DNA of 31,387 nt from DATAEK01 sp036258055 (GTDB lineage: Bacteria > Acidobacteriota > Vicinamibacteria > Vicinamibacterales > 2-12-FULL-66-21): the NCBI GenBank assembly GCA_036258055.1, contig DATAEK010000311.1, positions 1 through 31,387 on the forward strand, in the 5' to 3' direction. Position numbers and translations under genes: made by a program. The notes below the pieces were generated by a model. The model made no database searches. It was not told where the DNA came from and worked only from the letters and a program-made list of their open reading frames with translations. Of this stretch, positions 8,503 through 15,846 are shown one piece after another. Position 1 is the stretch's first letter. Every line of letters starts with the position of its first letter.

Positions 8503-8830
8503 AGATGTCTCCAGCCGAGCTCGTGCCGCGGACGCAACCGCAACTGGCCCGGAAGTCGAACGAAAGACAGGCGTTCAGCTTTTACCAGTAAGAGTGCCAG
8601 CTGCCGGTATCCGTCGGTTCAGACGTAAGGTATAGACAGAAAAACGATTACGGCCCGAACCCGCATAGTAGTCAGTGCAGGAAAAAGGTGTCAAGGCGCC
8701 ACGGTGTGGCGTTACCGCCGCAGAGCACCTCGAGAGCGGGGTACGTTCGATACCAAAGTCGCGGCGCCTCGGAAAAATTCCCTTCAGACGAACGTCCCCC
8801 TTGAAACCAGGCACCAGCTGGCCTAGGATT
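8503..8830. other. Divergent intergenic region between the ABC operon and the metal-resistance genes
   Basis: This 328-base stretch has no convincing gene: open frames here are short and lack family features. It is less GC-rich than its surroundings, as expected for promoters. I can support a minus-strand promoter for the ABC operon (8665-8694) and, at its right edge, the ArsR-type operator (8831-8850). A small perfect hairpin, CGCCAC-GGT-GTGGCG, lies at about 8697-8711. I see nothing else recognisable. Confidence 0.6.
8665..8694 (-). promoter_or_regulatory. Sigma70-type promoter for the ABC/GldG/DUF4340 operon
   Basis: On the minus strand a perfect -35 TTGACA (8694-8689) is followed after 18 bases by TACTAT (8670-8665), which matches 4 of 6 bases of the -10 consensus. 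It points toward the GTG start at 8502. Confidence 0.5.
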
Positions 8831-8850
8831 ATATGAGCACCTGTTCATAT
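8831..8850. promoter_or_regulatory. ArsR/SmtB-type operator
   Basis: An inverted repeat, ATATGAGCA-CC-TGTTCATAT, has 9-base arms matching at 8 of 9 positions. It fits the TGAACA...TGTTCA operator family bound by SmtB, CadC and CzrA sensors. It overlaps the first possible start codon of the sensor gene (8833) and ends 6 bases before the next in-frame ATG (8857). This points to autorepression of the sensor-ATPase pair. Confidence 0.8.
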
Positions 8851-9270
8851 ATTCAGATGTCCTCATCCACTGAACCCCAAGTTGTTCCAGCCGCTGCGGC
8901 ACTCGACGAACCGTGCGAGGCGCCACATCTCGATCCCCGTGGGAGCGCCGCCCGACGCCAGTTGCTGATGGCCGCCGAGGCCGTTCGCGCGCTCGCGGAC
9001 ATCTTTCGCATGCTTGGCGATCCCACGCGCGTTCGGATTCTGGATGCGCTGAGCGGCGGCGAGCTGTGCGTCTGCGATATTGCGTCCCTGGTTGGGATTA
9101 GCGAGTCCGCGGTGTCTCACCAACTTCGACTGATGCGTGGGACGCGGCTCGTCCGGCCTCGCCGCGCGGGACGTCTGGTTTACTACGCCCTCGACGACCA
9201 CCACATCATCGAACTGCTCAAGCAGGCGCAAACGCACGTGACTCATGCCCACTACCTGCCCCGTCTGTGA
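8833..9270 (+). CDS. ArsR/SmtB-family metal-sensing repressor (CadC-like)
   Basis: A winged-helix repressor of 145 residues from the ATG at 8833, or 137 from the in-frame ATG at 8857. The core begins AADIFRMLGDPTRVRIL, the recognition helix is in VGISESAVSHQLRLM and the wing in RPRRAGRLVYYAL. Both classical metal sites of the family are visible: the alpha3N thiolate pair in ELCVCDIA (C79, C81) and the alpha5 site D122-x-H124...H135-x-x-H138, where SmtB has Glu at the last position. Two extra N-terminal cysteines (C4, C28) could complete a CadC-like soft-metal site. It overlaps the metal ATPase by 26 bases. By analogy it would repress both genes until Cd, Pb or Zn binds. An AGGA sequence stands 4 bases before the 8833 ATG; the 8857 ATG has no ribosome-binding site. 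Confidence 0.93.
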   Translation: MSTCSYIQMSSSTEPQVVPAAAALDEPCEAPHLDPRGSAARRQLLMAAEAVRALADIFRMLGDPTRVRILDALSGGELCVCDIASLVGISESAVSHQLRLMRGTRLVRPRRAGRLVYYALDDHHIIELLKQAQTHVTHAHYLPRL

Positions 9271-11371
9271 GCTCCACGCCGAGTCGGTCTTCAAGGTCGA
9301 GGGGATGGACTGCCACGAGGAAGTCACCATCCTCGAGCACCGTCTCAAGAGGCTGACCGGCCTCGAGGCGCTCGACGCGGATGTCGTTGCGCAACGGCTT
9401 CGCGTCCAGCACGACGCGGCAAGGCTGACGACCGCGCAGATCGCCGAAGCGGTTGCCGAAACCGGCATGCGCGCCTGGCTCGAACACGACGAGCCGCGCA
9501 ACGTGCCGGGCTCGGTCCTGCGTGAAGTCCTCGTGGCCATCTCCGGCGCTGCGCTCGGACTGGGGCTGCTGGTGCAGTTCCTGGGCATCGCGCCGCTCGT
9601 GCCAGGCCTGCTGTTCGCGACAGCCATCGTGGCCGGCGGCATCCACACCGTACGGCGCGCGTGGACCTCGATCCGTTCGCACCTGCTCGACATCAACGTG
9701 CTGATGCTGGTCGCGGTCATCGGCGCGATCGCGCTCGGCCAGTGGTCCGAGGGTGCGTCCGTCGTCTTTCTCTTCGCACTGGCGCAGCTGCTCGAATCGC
9801 GGGCGATGGCCCGGGCACGCGGAGCGATTCAGGCGCTGATGGATCTGTCCCCCGTCGAAGCACTCGTCCGCCGGCCCGGCGGCGTCGACCAGCGGTTGCC
9901 GGTCGACGACGTGCGCGTCGGTGACGTCGTCGTCGTGAAACCAGGCGAGAAGATTCCGCTCGACGGGCGTGTGCTCTCGGGGGACAGCCACGTCAATCAG
10001 GCGCCGGTGACGGGGGAGTCGCTCCCGATCGAGAAAACGGCCGGTGACGAAGTGTTCGCCGGGACGATCAACGGCCGCGGTGCCCTCGACGTCACGGTGA
10101 CCCGTCTGCGTCGTGATTCGACGATTGCCCGCATCATTCATCTCGTCGAGCGGGCGCAGGCCCAACGGGCCCCGAGTCAGACGTTCGTCGATCGTTTTGC
10201 TCGTTACTACACGCCGGCGGTTCTGGTACTGGCCGTCGTACTCGCCATCGTGCCTCCGTTCTTCTTCGGCGGTTCCTGGTCGTCCTGGATCTATCGATCG
10301 CTCGTGCTCCTCGTCATCTCGTGTCCCTGCGCGCTGGTGATCTCGACGCCAGTGTCGATCGTCTCAGCGCTCGCGGCTGCCGCGCGGAAGGGCGTGCTGA
10401 TCAAAGGCGGAGCCCGTCTGGAAGCGCTCGCGCGCGTGCGGTGCGTGGCGTTCGACAAAACTGGCACCTTGACCACGGGCCGACTTGCCGTGACCGACGT
10501 GATCTCCACCAACGGCATGCTGCCGTCGAGGATTCTCTCGCTCGCGGCGTCCCTTGAAACCCGATCGGAGCATCCGCTCGGTCGGGCCATCGTCGAGCGC
10601 GCGACCCACGACGGCCTGCCGCTACTGACGGCGAGCCGTTTTCAATCCCTGCCCGGTCGGGGTGCAATCGGTGTCGTGGATCGCGATGACGTCATCGTCG
10701 GGAGCCATCGGTTGTTCGAGGAGCGCGCGCTGTGCTCGCCGGTTGTCGAGGAAGCGTTGGACTCACTCGCGAGCCGGGGTCGAAGCACCGTGCTCGTCGG
10801 CGCGAACGGAGAATCGGTTGGGGTGATCGGCGTGTCGGACAGCACCCGTGAATCGGCGCGGGACACCGTCGAGATGCTGCGTGGCCACGGCATCGAGCAC
10901 GTCGTTCTCCTGACGGGCGACCACGATGCGTCGGCCCGTCCGCTGGCAGCGTCGATTGGCGTGGACGAGTACCGCGCGGATCTCCTGCCCGAGGACAAGG
11001 CGACGGCAGTAACCGAGCTGCGCGGGCGGTACGGCGCGCTGGCGATGGTGGGAGACGGCGTGAACGACGCACCGGCGCTGGCGTCAGCGGACGTCGGCAT
11101 TGCCATGGGCGCAGCCGGGACGGACGCCGCGCTCGAGACTGCGGATATCGCGCTCATGGCCGACGAGCTCCCGAAGATCCCGTACGCGCTGCGCCTCAGC
11201 CGCGCGACCACGAGAAACATCCGGGCGAACATCGGGTTCTCGCTGGTCTTGAAGGGTGCGTTTCTCGTGATGGCGGTCGCCGGCACGGCCACGCTCTGGA
11301 TGGCCGTCATCGCCGATATGGGTGCGTCGCTGCTGGTCATCGGCAACGCGCTCCGCCTGCTGCGGGAATAG
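9245..11371 (+). CDS. Zn2+/Cd2+/Pb2+-exporting P1B-type ATPase
   Basis: A 708-residue inner-membrane metal pump of the ZntA/CadA class. In order: an N-terminal CPVC (C5, C8); a metal-binding-like domain with GMDCHEEV (C23) in place of the usual GMTCxxC; membrane helices from about 96; the actuator motif TGES (256-259); the transmembrane CPC (C360, C362); the phosphorylation motif DKTGTLT (D404); the HP signature SEHPLG (441-446); and GDGVNDAP (603-610). The last helices carry N662, K670 and D691 (DMG), the residue pattern of PIB-2 transporters, which move divalent Zn, Cd and Pb rather than Cu(I). The start at 9245 keeps the CPVC motif and overlaps the repressor gene, implying translational coupling. 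It should be metal-induced through the operator at 8831. Confidence 0.95.
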   Translation: MPTTCPVCELHAESVFKVEGMDCHEEVTILEHRLKRLTGLEALDADVVAQRLRVQHDAARLTTAQIAEAVAETGMRAWLEHDEPRNVPGSVLREVLVAISGAALGLGLLVQFLGIAPLVPGLLFATAIVAGGIHTVRRAWTSIRSHLLDINVLMLVAVIGAIALGQWSEGASVVFLFALAQLLESRAMARARGAIQALMDLSPVEALVRRPGGVDQRLPVDDVRVGDVVVVKPGEKIPLDGRVLSGDSHVNQAPVTGESLPIEKTAGDEVFAGTINGRGALDVTVTRLRRDSTIARIIHLVERAQAQRAPSQTFVDRFARYYTPAVLVLAVVLAIVPPFFFGGSWSSWIYRSLVLLVISCPCALVISTPVSIVSALAAAARKGVLIKGGARLEALARVRCVAFDKTGTLTTGRLAVTDVISTNGMLPSRILSLAASLETRSEHPLGRAIVERATHDGLPLLTASRFQSLPGRGAIGVVDRDDVIVGSHRLFEERALCSPVVEEALDSLASRGRSTVLVGANGESVGVIGVSDSTRESARDTVEMLRGHGIEHVVLLTGDHDASARPLAASIGVDEYRADLLPEDKATAVTELRGRYGALAMVGDGVNDAPALASADVGIAMGAAGTDAALETADIALMADELPKIPYALRLSRATTRNIRANIGFSLVLKGAFLVMAVAGTATLWMAVIADMGASLLVIGNALRLLRE

Positions 11372-11381
11372 TCGAACCGAG

Positions 11382-11403
11382 AGCGTTCCGGATTCGGGAC
11401 GCT
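11382..11403. terminator. Bidirectional hairpin between convergent genes
   Basis: A 9-base-pair stem, AGCGTTCCG / CGGGACGCT with one G-U pair and a GATT loop, lies between the stops of the metal ATPase and the receiver-PilZ gene. There is no long T run, so factor-independent strength is uncertain. Confidence 0.5.
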
Positions 11404-12124
11404 ACGCCTTCCGGTTCGAGAAGAAATGCTGATCGACGAACTCGTCGATCGCCGCCTGATCCGGGGCTTCCACTTTCTCGAACTGCAGTCCCATCCCGAC
11501 CCGCCGATCGCTCCACGACACGCGAGACTCGGCCTCGACGTCACGCTTCGAGCCGGGCAGCCGGAACCGCACGCGGACCTTCGAGCCGCTCTGAAGCGGG
11601 CTCATCGTCCGGATCGCCACACCACCTTTGCTCAAGTTGAGCGTCAGCGCGGCGGCGATGGTGTTGCCGAAGCGGTAGGCCACCGGGATCCCCAGAACGA
11701 CGCGCGGGCTGCCGCGGCGGTTGAAGTTATCGGGATACAGATGCGGTGCAAGCGACGGCAGGATGTGCTGCACGGCGCTGTACTCGTTGATGTAGCCGGA
11801 CACGCCGAGCGACGCCAGGTCGCGCACTTCCTCCGCCGATGCAATCGTGCCGCTGAACACCAGAATCGGCACGCGACCCTGATCGAGCTTGCGGATCGAC
11901 CGTACCATCTCGACCCCACCCGAATGGGGGAGGCGCAGATCGAGAACGATGAGATCGATCCGCTCGAGATCACCGCGCACGCGCGCGAGCAACTCGGCGG
12001 CGCTCTTCACCGTGAGCGCCGTGTGGCCGGCGCCGAGGAGCGCTGTCGCGAACCGATCCCTGACGAACGCTGTGTCGTCGGCGACGATGACGGTCTTTGT
12101 GGTTGCCACAGCAGAAAGCGCCAC
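11402..12124 (-). CDS. Receiver-PilZ domain protein (c-di-GMP-binding response regulator-like)
   Basis: A 240-residue two-domain cytoplasmic protein. Residues about 10-128 form a CheY-like receiver with the acidic pair D16-D17, phospho-acceptor D62 (LIVLDLRLP) and S91 at the Ser/Thr switch. The conserved lysine after strand beta5 is missing: GYINEYS has Asn-Glu where GYLxKP is normal. Residues about 134-235 form a PilZ domain with an intact c-di-GMP site: RxxxR (R137, R141) and NLSKGG (N163, S165, G168). Receiver-PilZ proteins join phosphorelay and c-di-GMP signals, often controlling motility or surface behaviour. No histidine kinase or cyclase gene lies nearby, so it is an orphan regulator. 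It is transcribed away from the LysW-like/LarE pair. Confidence 0.92.
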   Translation of the reverse strand: MALSAVATTKTVIVADDTAFVRDRFATALLGAGHTALTVKSAAELLARVRGDLERIDLIVLDLRLPHSGGVEMVRSIRKLDQGRVPILVFSGTIASAEEVRDLASLGVSGYINEYSAVQHILPSLAPHLYPDNFNRRGSPRVVLGIPVAYRFGNTIAAALTLNLSKGGVAIRTMSPLQSGSKVRVRFRLPGSKRDVEAESRVSWSDRRVGMGLQFEKVEAPDQAAIDEFVDQHFFSNRKA

Positions 12125-12166
12125 ACGCGGCGTATCGGACGAACACGTCAGTCGCGTTAGGGCTCG

Positions 12167-12196
12167 TTGCAGAATTTATCAGGTTCTCGCTATAAT
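12167..12196 (+). promoter_or_regulatory. Sigma70 promoter of the LysW-like/LarE operon
   Basis: TTGCAG (12167-12172), an 18-base spacer and a perfect TATAAT (12191-12196). Transcription would start near 12203, about 68 bases before the ATG at 12271. It is one of the best -10 matches in the window, suggesting strong vegetative expression. Confidence 0.65.
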
Positions 12197-12270
12197 CCGA
12201 AGTCTGTCGCACTCGCGAGGAGGTGCTAAGTGTGCCCGCCGCGCGAGGGGAATGCGCCAGAGGAGCTTGT

Positions 12271-12537
12271 ATGGCCACCTGTCCGGAATGTGATGCCGAA
12301 ATCGAGGTCGACGAATTCGACGTCGATAAGGGCGACCTGATTAGCTGCCCCGACTGCGGCTCCAATCTCGAAGTGACCGGCACGTCTCCCGTCGAACTCG
12401 AACCCGCAGACGATGACGACGAAGATGACGACGACGACGACGATCGCGACGAAGATGACGACGACTTCGACGAGGAAGGCGATGAAGTCGACGAGGGAGA
12501 CGAAGAGGAATCCAACGGGGAGGACTGGGAAGAGTGA
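12271..12537 (+). CDS. LysW-like zinc-ribbon carrier protein with acidic tail
   Basis: An 88-residue protein. Residues 1-46 closely resemble LysW, the amino-group carrier of lysine/arginine biosynthesis in Thermus and archaea: two CxxC knuckles (C4, C7, C26, C29) and the SPVELEPA segment that in LysW leads to the tail. Here 42 residues follow, 33 of them Asp or Glu, ending in EDWEE, compared with EDWGE in LysW, whose final Glu side chain carries the substrate. It looks like a LysW with a roughly 35-residue acidic insertion. The ATG at 12271 has AGAGGAG 5 bases upstream; an upstream GTG (12232) with AGGAGG would add 13 residues unlike the family. It overlaps larE by four bases (GTGA). No LysX, ArgX, LysZ or LysY is present, so the role is unknown. 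Confidence 0.85.
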   Translation: MATCPECDAEIEVDEFDVDKGDLISCPDCGSNLEVTGTSPVELEPADDDDEDDDDDDDRDEDDDDFDEEGDEVDEGDEEESNGEDWEE

Positions 12538-13409
12538 AGCACGCGTCGCCGGCTGAGGAACCGGATCTCATGGGACCGGTTGCCGGCGCTGACGCGCGCG
12601 AGGCCAAGCGCGCGGCGCTCTACCGGGGTCTTCGCGAACTGCCGTCGCTCATCGTGGCCTACAGCGGCGGGGTCGACAGTGCCTATCTCGCCTACGCTGC
12701 AACCGAAGTGCTCGCCGAACGTGCGCTCTGCATCACCGCCGACAGCCCGAGTTACCCTGCGCATCACCGCGCGATGGCCATCCGCCTGGCGCGCGAATTC
12801 AACTTTCATCACCGGATCATCTCGACCGCCGAGATCGATCGCGCGGAGTACCGTGCGAACCCGGCGAATCGCTGTTACTACTGCAAACACGAGCTCTACA
12901 CGAAGCTGACGGCGATCGGCCGCCAGCAGGGGATTGCGGTCATCGCCGACGGCAGCAACGCGGACGACCGCGGCGACTATCGTCCCGGCCGTCAGGCCGC
13001 CCGCGAGTTCGGCGTGAGGAGCCCGCTCGACGACGCCGATCTCACGAAGGAGGACATCCGCGATCTGTCGCGCGCCGCCGGATTGCCCACCTGGAACGAG
13101 CCGGCATCCGCGTGCCTGTCATCCCGCATCCCGTACTTCAGCGAGGTCACCGAAGACAAGCTGCGGATGATCGAACGGGCCGAGTCGGCGCTGCGTGAGC
13201 TCGGATTTCGGGTCTGCCGCGTCCGGCATCACGACACGATCGCCCGGCTCGAATTCGGTCGCGACGAGATGTCGCGCGCGCTCGAGCCCGAGATGGCCGA
13301 CGAGATCGATCGCGCACTGCGTGCCATCGGCTACCAGCACGTCACGGTGGACCTGCGCGGCTATCGTCTCGGCAGCCTGAACGACGCGTTGCGGTTACGT
13401 CCCGTCTAG
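12534..13409 (+). CDS. larE: LarE-like ATP-dependent sulfur transferase (three-cysteine type)
   Basis: A 291-residue N-type ATP pyrophosphatase. The PP-loop is SGGVDS (44-49). The conserved LarE segments NRCYYCKHELY (C114, C117), IADGSNADDRGDYRPG (137-152) and SACLSSRIPY (C194) are present. LarE adenylates a pyridinium carboxylate and inserts sulfur during synthesis of the nickel-pincer cofactor of lactate racemase. Single-cysteine LarE sacrifices its own sulfur, whereas forms with CxxC plus the third cysteine, as here, are reported to hold a [4Fe-4S] cluster and act catalytically. No larA, larB or larC is in the window, so the lactate-racemase role is unproven. The GTG start overlaps the stop of the LysW-like gene (GTGA), so the two proteins are made together. 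Confidence 0.9.
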   Translation: MKHASPAEEPDLMGPVAGADAREAKRAALYRGLRELPSLIVAYSGGVDSAYLAYAATEVLAERALCITADSPSYPAHHRAMAIRLAREFNFHHRIISTAEIDRAEYRANPANRCYYCKHELYTKLTAIGRQQGIAVIADGSNADDRGDYRPGRQAAREFGVRSPLDDADLTKEDIRDLSRAAGLPTWNEPASACLSSRIPYFSEVTEDKLRMIERAESALRELGFRVCRVRHHDTIARLEFGRDEMSRALEPEMADEIDRALRAIGYQHVTVDLRGYRLGSLNDALRLRPV

Positions 13410-13562
13410 TGTCCCGGATGCGAAGGTCGCTGACAGATTTCCGGCCGGGGCATCCCGCCTCGCAGCGTTGCTCGTCCCTCACAGACGCTCGGTCGTCGGG
13501 CCTCGCGATCCGGACGCCGCGACCGGCACTCCGTCAGCCAACTTCGCGTCCGGGACCTTAAC

Positions 13563-15797
13563 GTGCGCAAGGGCCTGACGGCGCTCGCGCTGGTCTTCCT
13601 CACGGCGCATCTGCTGTCGCTGCCGCCGACGCTCGACGACATCGATTCGATCAACTTCGCCATGGGCGTGCGCGACTTCGACGTCGCGCATCATCAACCG
13701 CATCCACCCGGATATCCGCTCTTCATCGCGCTCGGCAAGGTCGCGACCTTCGTGTTCCGTGTGGCCGGCTCGACCGCGCCAGAGGTCCGGGGGCTCGCCG
13801 TCTGGAGTGCGCTTGCGGGGTCGATCCTCATCGCCCTCGTATACCTCTTCTGGCGCCGCCTCGATGGCGACGAACGGCGCGCGACGATGGCGGCGATCCT
13901 GACCGCGACGTGTCCGCTCTTCTGGTTCACGGCGCTTCGGCCACTCAGCGACATGACGGGGCTCGCCTTTGCCGTCGCTGCGCTGGCCACTCTGGCGGCG
14001 GCGGTTGCGACCATCGATATGACACCCGAACGGCGAATGCGGCTTCTTGCCGTGGGTGCGTGCCTGGCGGGCCTGTCGACAGGATTTCGATCGCAGTCCG
14101 CGGTGCTGACGCTTCCATTGCTCGCATACGCCCTCCTCTGGCCGCGGCCGGGGTTCAACACCAAGGCACGTGTTACAGCTATCGGCGCGGCTGCTGCGGG
14201 CGTGCTTCTCTGGGCGGTTCCGCTGGTCGTCGCAAGCGGCGGTCCGCGCGCGTATCTCCACGCGCTCGGCAGTCAGGCGGGCGAGGACTTTTCGGGCGTC
14301 GTCATGTTGTGGACACACAGGACGCCGAAGGTCGCGGTCTTCGCCCTGCTTCATACGTTCGTCCTGCCCTGGGATTCGCCGATCCTCGCGGGCGTCGTAC
14401 TCGCGTTGGCAGCGGCGGGCGCGTGGGTGCTCGTCCGTCGGGCTCCACGTACGCTCGCCCTGATCTTCCTGACCTTCGGTCCGTACGCCGTGTTCCATCT
14501 GCTGTTTCAGGAAACGATCACGGTCCGCTATGCACTCCCGCTGATGTTGCCGATTGCGTACCTCGCCGCGACGGCGATTGCAGAGGCAGGAACCGTCGTT
14601 TCGTGCGCCGGAACGGCTGCGATCGCGATTGTGAGTCTATGGCTTGCGGTACCAGCAGGCCTGGCGTTTGGACGGACGCCTAGCCCCGTGTTCGACATGC
14701 TGTCGCGAATGCAGGCAACCGCTGAGACCGCGCCAATCGTCGGAATGCACCGCCGCGCGTTCACGGAGTCACGTCGCGCGCGCCAGTGGACCGGCCTTCC
14801 TCGAGGGCGACTGCTCGATTCCCCACGTGACTACGAATGGCTCGAGCTGACGAAGGTCTGGCGCGAAGGGGGCGAGTCGACGCGCTCGTGGTTCGTCGCT
14901 GATCCTCGGCGTACGGACCTCGCGCTGATCGACTCGCGCGGACGCCGGAGCGAGTCGTTTCGATGGCCGTTCAACGACGCGACGTACGTGGGCGGAGCGC
15001 GGCCGAACGAGCTCGACTGGTACACCTACGACAGTCCCGGATGGTTTCTGGAGCGCGGCTGGAGTCTGACACCTGAAACCGCCGGTATCACGGAGCGCGA
15101 TGGGTGGGGCCCGCATCGGCGGCCGAGCGAAGGCTGGGTTCGTCGCCGTGACGGGGAAACGGTCATGATGATTGGCGGCCGTCACCTGGGCGGCGCCGCC
15201 GATCCGCCCGTCAACATCCTCGTTTCAATCGACGACCGCCGGATCGTGACTTTCACGGTCAAGCCCGGATTCTTTCTGGACTTTCATGCTCTGCCGGCGG
15301 GCACGCTGAGCGGCTCGGGCATCTACAGGAAACTGACCATTACGGCTGAGAACACGAACGCCGGCGAGACCCCGCGCGTGGCCCTCGAGCAGTTCGATCT
15401 CCAGGCGCCCGACGCCGTGCAGTTCGGGTTCGACGAGGGTTGGCAGGAGCCCGAATACAACCCGGATACGGCGCGATCCTGGCGCTGGATGAGCGAGCGC
15501 GCGACCATTCGTGTGCACAACGCCGGCCGGCCGGTCGTGCTCAGGCTGACCGGAGAATCGCCGCTCCGGTACTACCCGAGCGCGCCGACGCTGACCGTGA
15601 GCGCCGGCGGCCAGCGGTTGGGGGAGTTTCATCCGGATCGCGACTTCACGTACGAAGTGCCCATCCCTGCCGCGGCGATCGCCGGCGATGGCCGCCTGAC
15701 CCTCGAATCGAGCGCGATGTTCATCCCTGGCGATCGAGAAGGCACGGCCGATCGGCGTCACCTGGCCATCCGGATGTACGGCGTGGAAGTCCGATAG
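13563..15797 (+). CDS. GT-C fold membrane glycosyltransferase-like protein
   Basis: A 744-residue protein starting at GTG with GGGA 7 bases upstream. The N-terminal part up to about residue 365 is an integral membrane domain with roughly ten hydrophobic segments. Its first extracytoplasmic loop has DDIDSINFAMGVRDFD followed by HHQPHPPGYPLF, the acidic and HPPGYP motifs of GT-C enzymes related to the DUF2723/protein-O-mannosyltransferase group. These use polyprenyl-phosphate sugars on the outer face of the membrane. The rest (about 380-744) is soluble, rich in beta structure and aromatic residues, with a probable carbohydrate-binding or jelly-roll part near the C-terminus. It stands alone, 153 bases after larE and convergent with the methyltransferase. 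The donor sugar and acceptor are unknown. Confidence 0.75.
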   Translation: MRKGLTALALVFLTAHLLSLPPTLDDIDSINFAMGVRDFDVAHHQPHPPGYPLFIALGKVATFVFRVAGSTAPEVRGLAVWSALAGSILIALVYLFWRRLDGDERRATMAAILTATCPLFWFTALRPLSDMTGLAFAVAALATLAAAVATIDMTPERRMRLLAVGACLAGLSTGFRSQSAVLTLPLLAYALLWPRPGFNTKARVTAIGAAAAGVLLWAVPLVVASGGPRAYLHALGSQAGEDFSGVVMLWTHRTPKVAVFALLHTFVLPWDSPILAGVVLALAAAGAWVLVRRAPRTLALIFLTFGPYAVFHLLFQETITVRYALPLMLPIAYLAATAIAEAGTVVSCAGTAAIAIVSLWLAVPAGLAFGRTPSPVFDMLSRMQATAETAPIVGMHRRAFTESRRARQWTGLPRGRLLDSPRDYEWLELTKVWREGGESTRSWFVADPRRTDLALIDSRGRRSESFRWPFNDATYVGGARPNELDWYTYDSPGWFLERGWSLTPETAGITERDGWGPHRRPSEGWVRRRDGETVMMIGGRHLGGAADPPVNILVSIDDRRIVTFTVKPGFFLDFHALPAGTLSGSGIYRKLTITAENTNAGETPRVALEQFDLQAPDAVQFGFDEGWQEPEYNPDTARSWRWMSERATIRVHNAGRPVVLRLTGESPLRYYPSAPTLTVSAGGQRLGEFHPDRDFTYEVPIPAAAIAGDGRLTLESSAMFIPGDREGTADRRHLAIRMYGVEVR

Positions 15798-15800
15798 GAA

Positions 15801-15831
15801 GGTTCTCGTTCTCCGTCTAGAACCGAGAACC
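15801..15831. terminator. Bidirectional terminator hairpin
   Basis: GGTTCTCG-TTCT pairs with AGAAC-CGAGAACC around a CCGTCT loop, giving about 12 base pairs with one bulge. It begins 4 bases after the glycosyltransferase stop. A run of six T lies a little further on, inside the end of the convergent methyltransferase gene. The right arm is part of a 7-base repeat. Confidence 0.65.
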
Positions 15832-15846
15832 GAGAACCCTAGAACC
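15819..15846. repeat. AGAACCG-type heptamer array at convergent gene ends
   Basis: Units AGAACCG, AGAACCG, AGAACCC and TAGAACC run in tandem between the two stop codons; the last unit contains the methyltransferase stop (CTA on the plus strand at 15839-15841). On the other strand it reads as GGTTCT units, like the array at 25496. Confidence 0.7.

Noticed and set aside
8575..8926. Small minus-strand open frames in the ABC/arsR intergenic region
   Set aside because: No family features, and they overlap the promoter and operator signals.
12232..12270. Upstream GTG start for the LysW-like gene with a perfect AGGAGG
   Set aside because: It would add 13 residues unlike any LysW N-terminus, while the ATG at 12271 has its own good ribosome-binding site. 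Kept as an alternative only.
12271..13409. Lysine/arginine carrier pathway or lactate racemase operon
   Set aside because: Only the LysW-like protein and LarE are here; no LysX/ArgX, LysZ, LysY, LarA, LarB or LarC is in the window, so neither pathway can be claimed.
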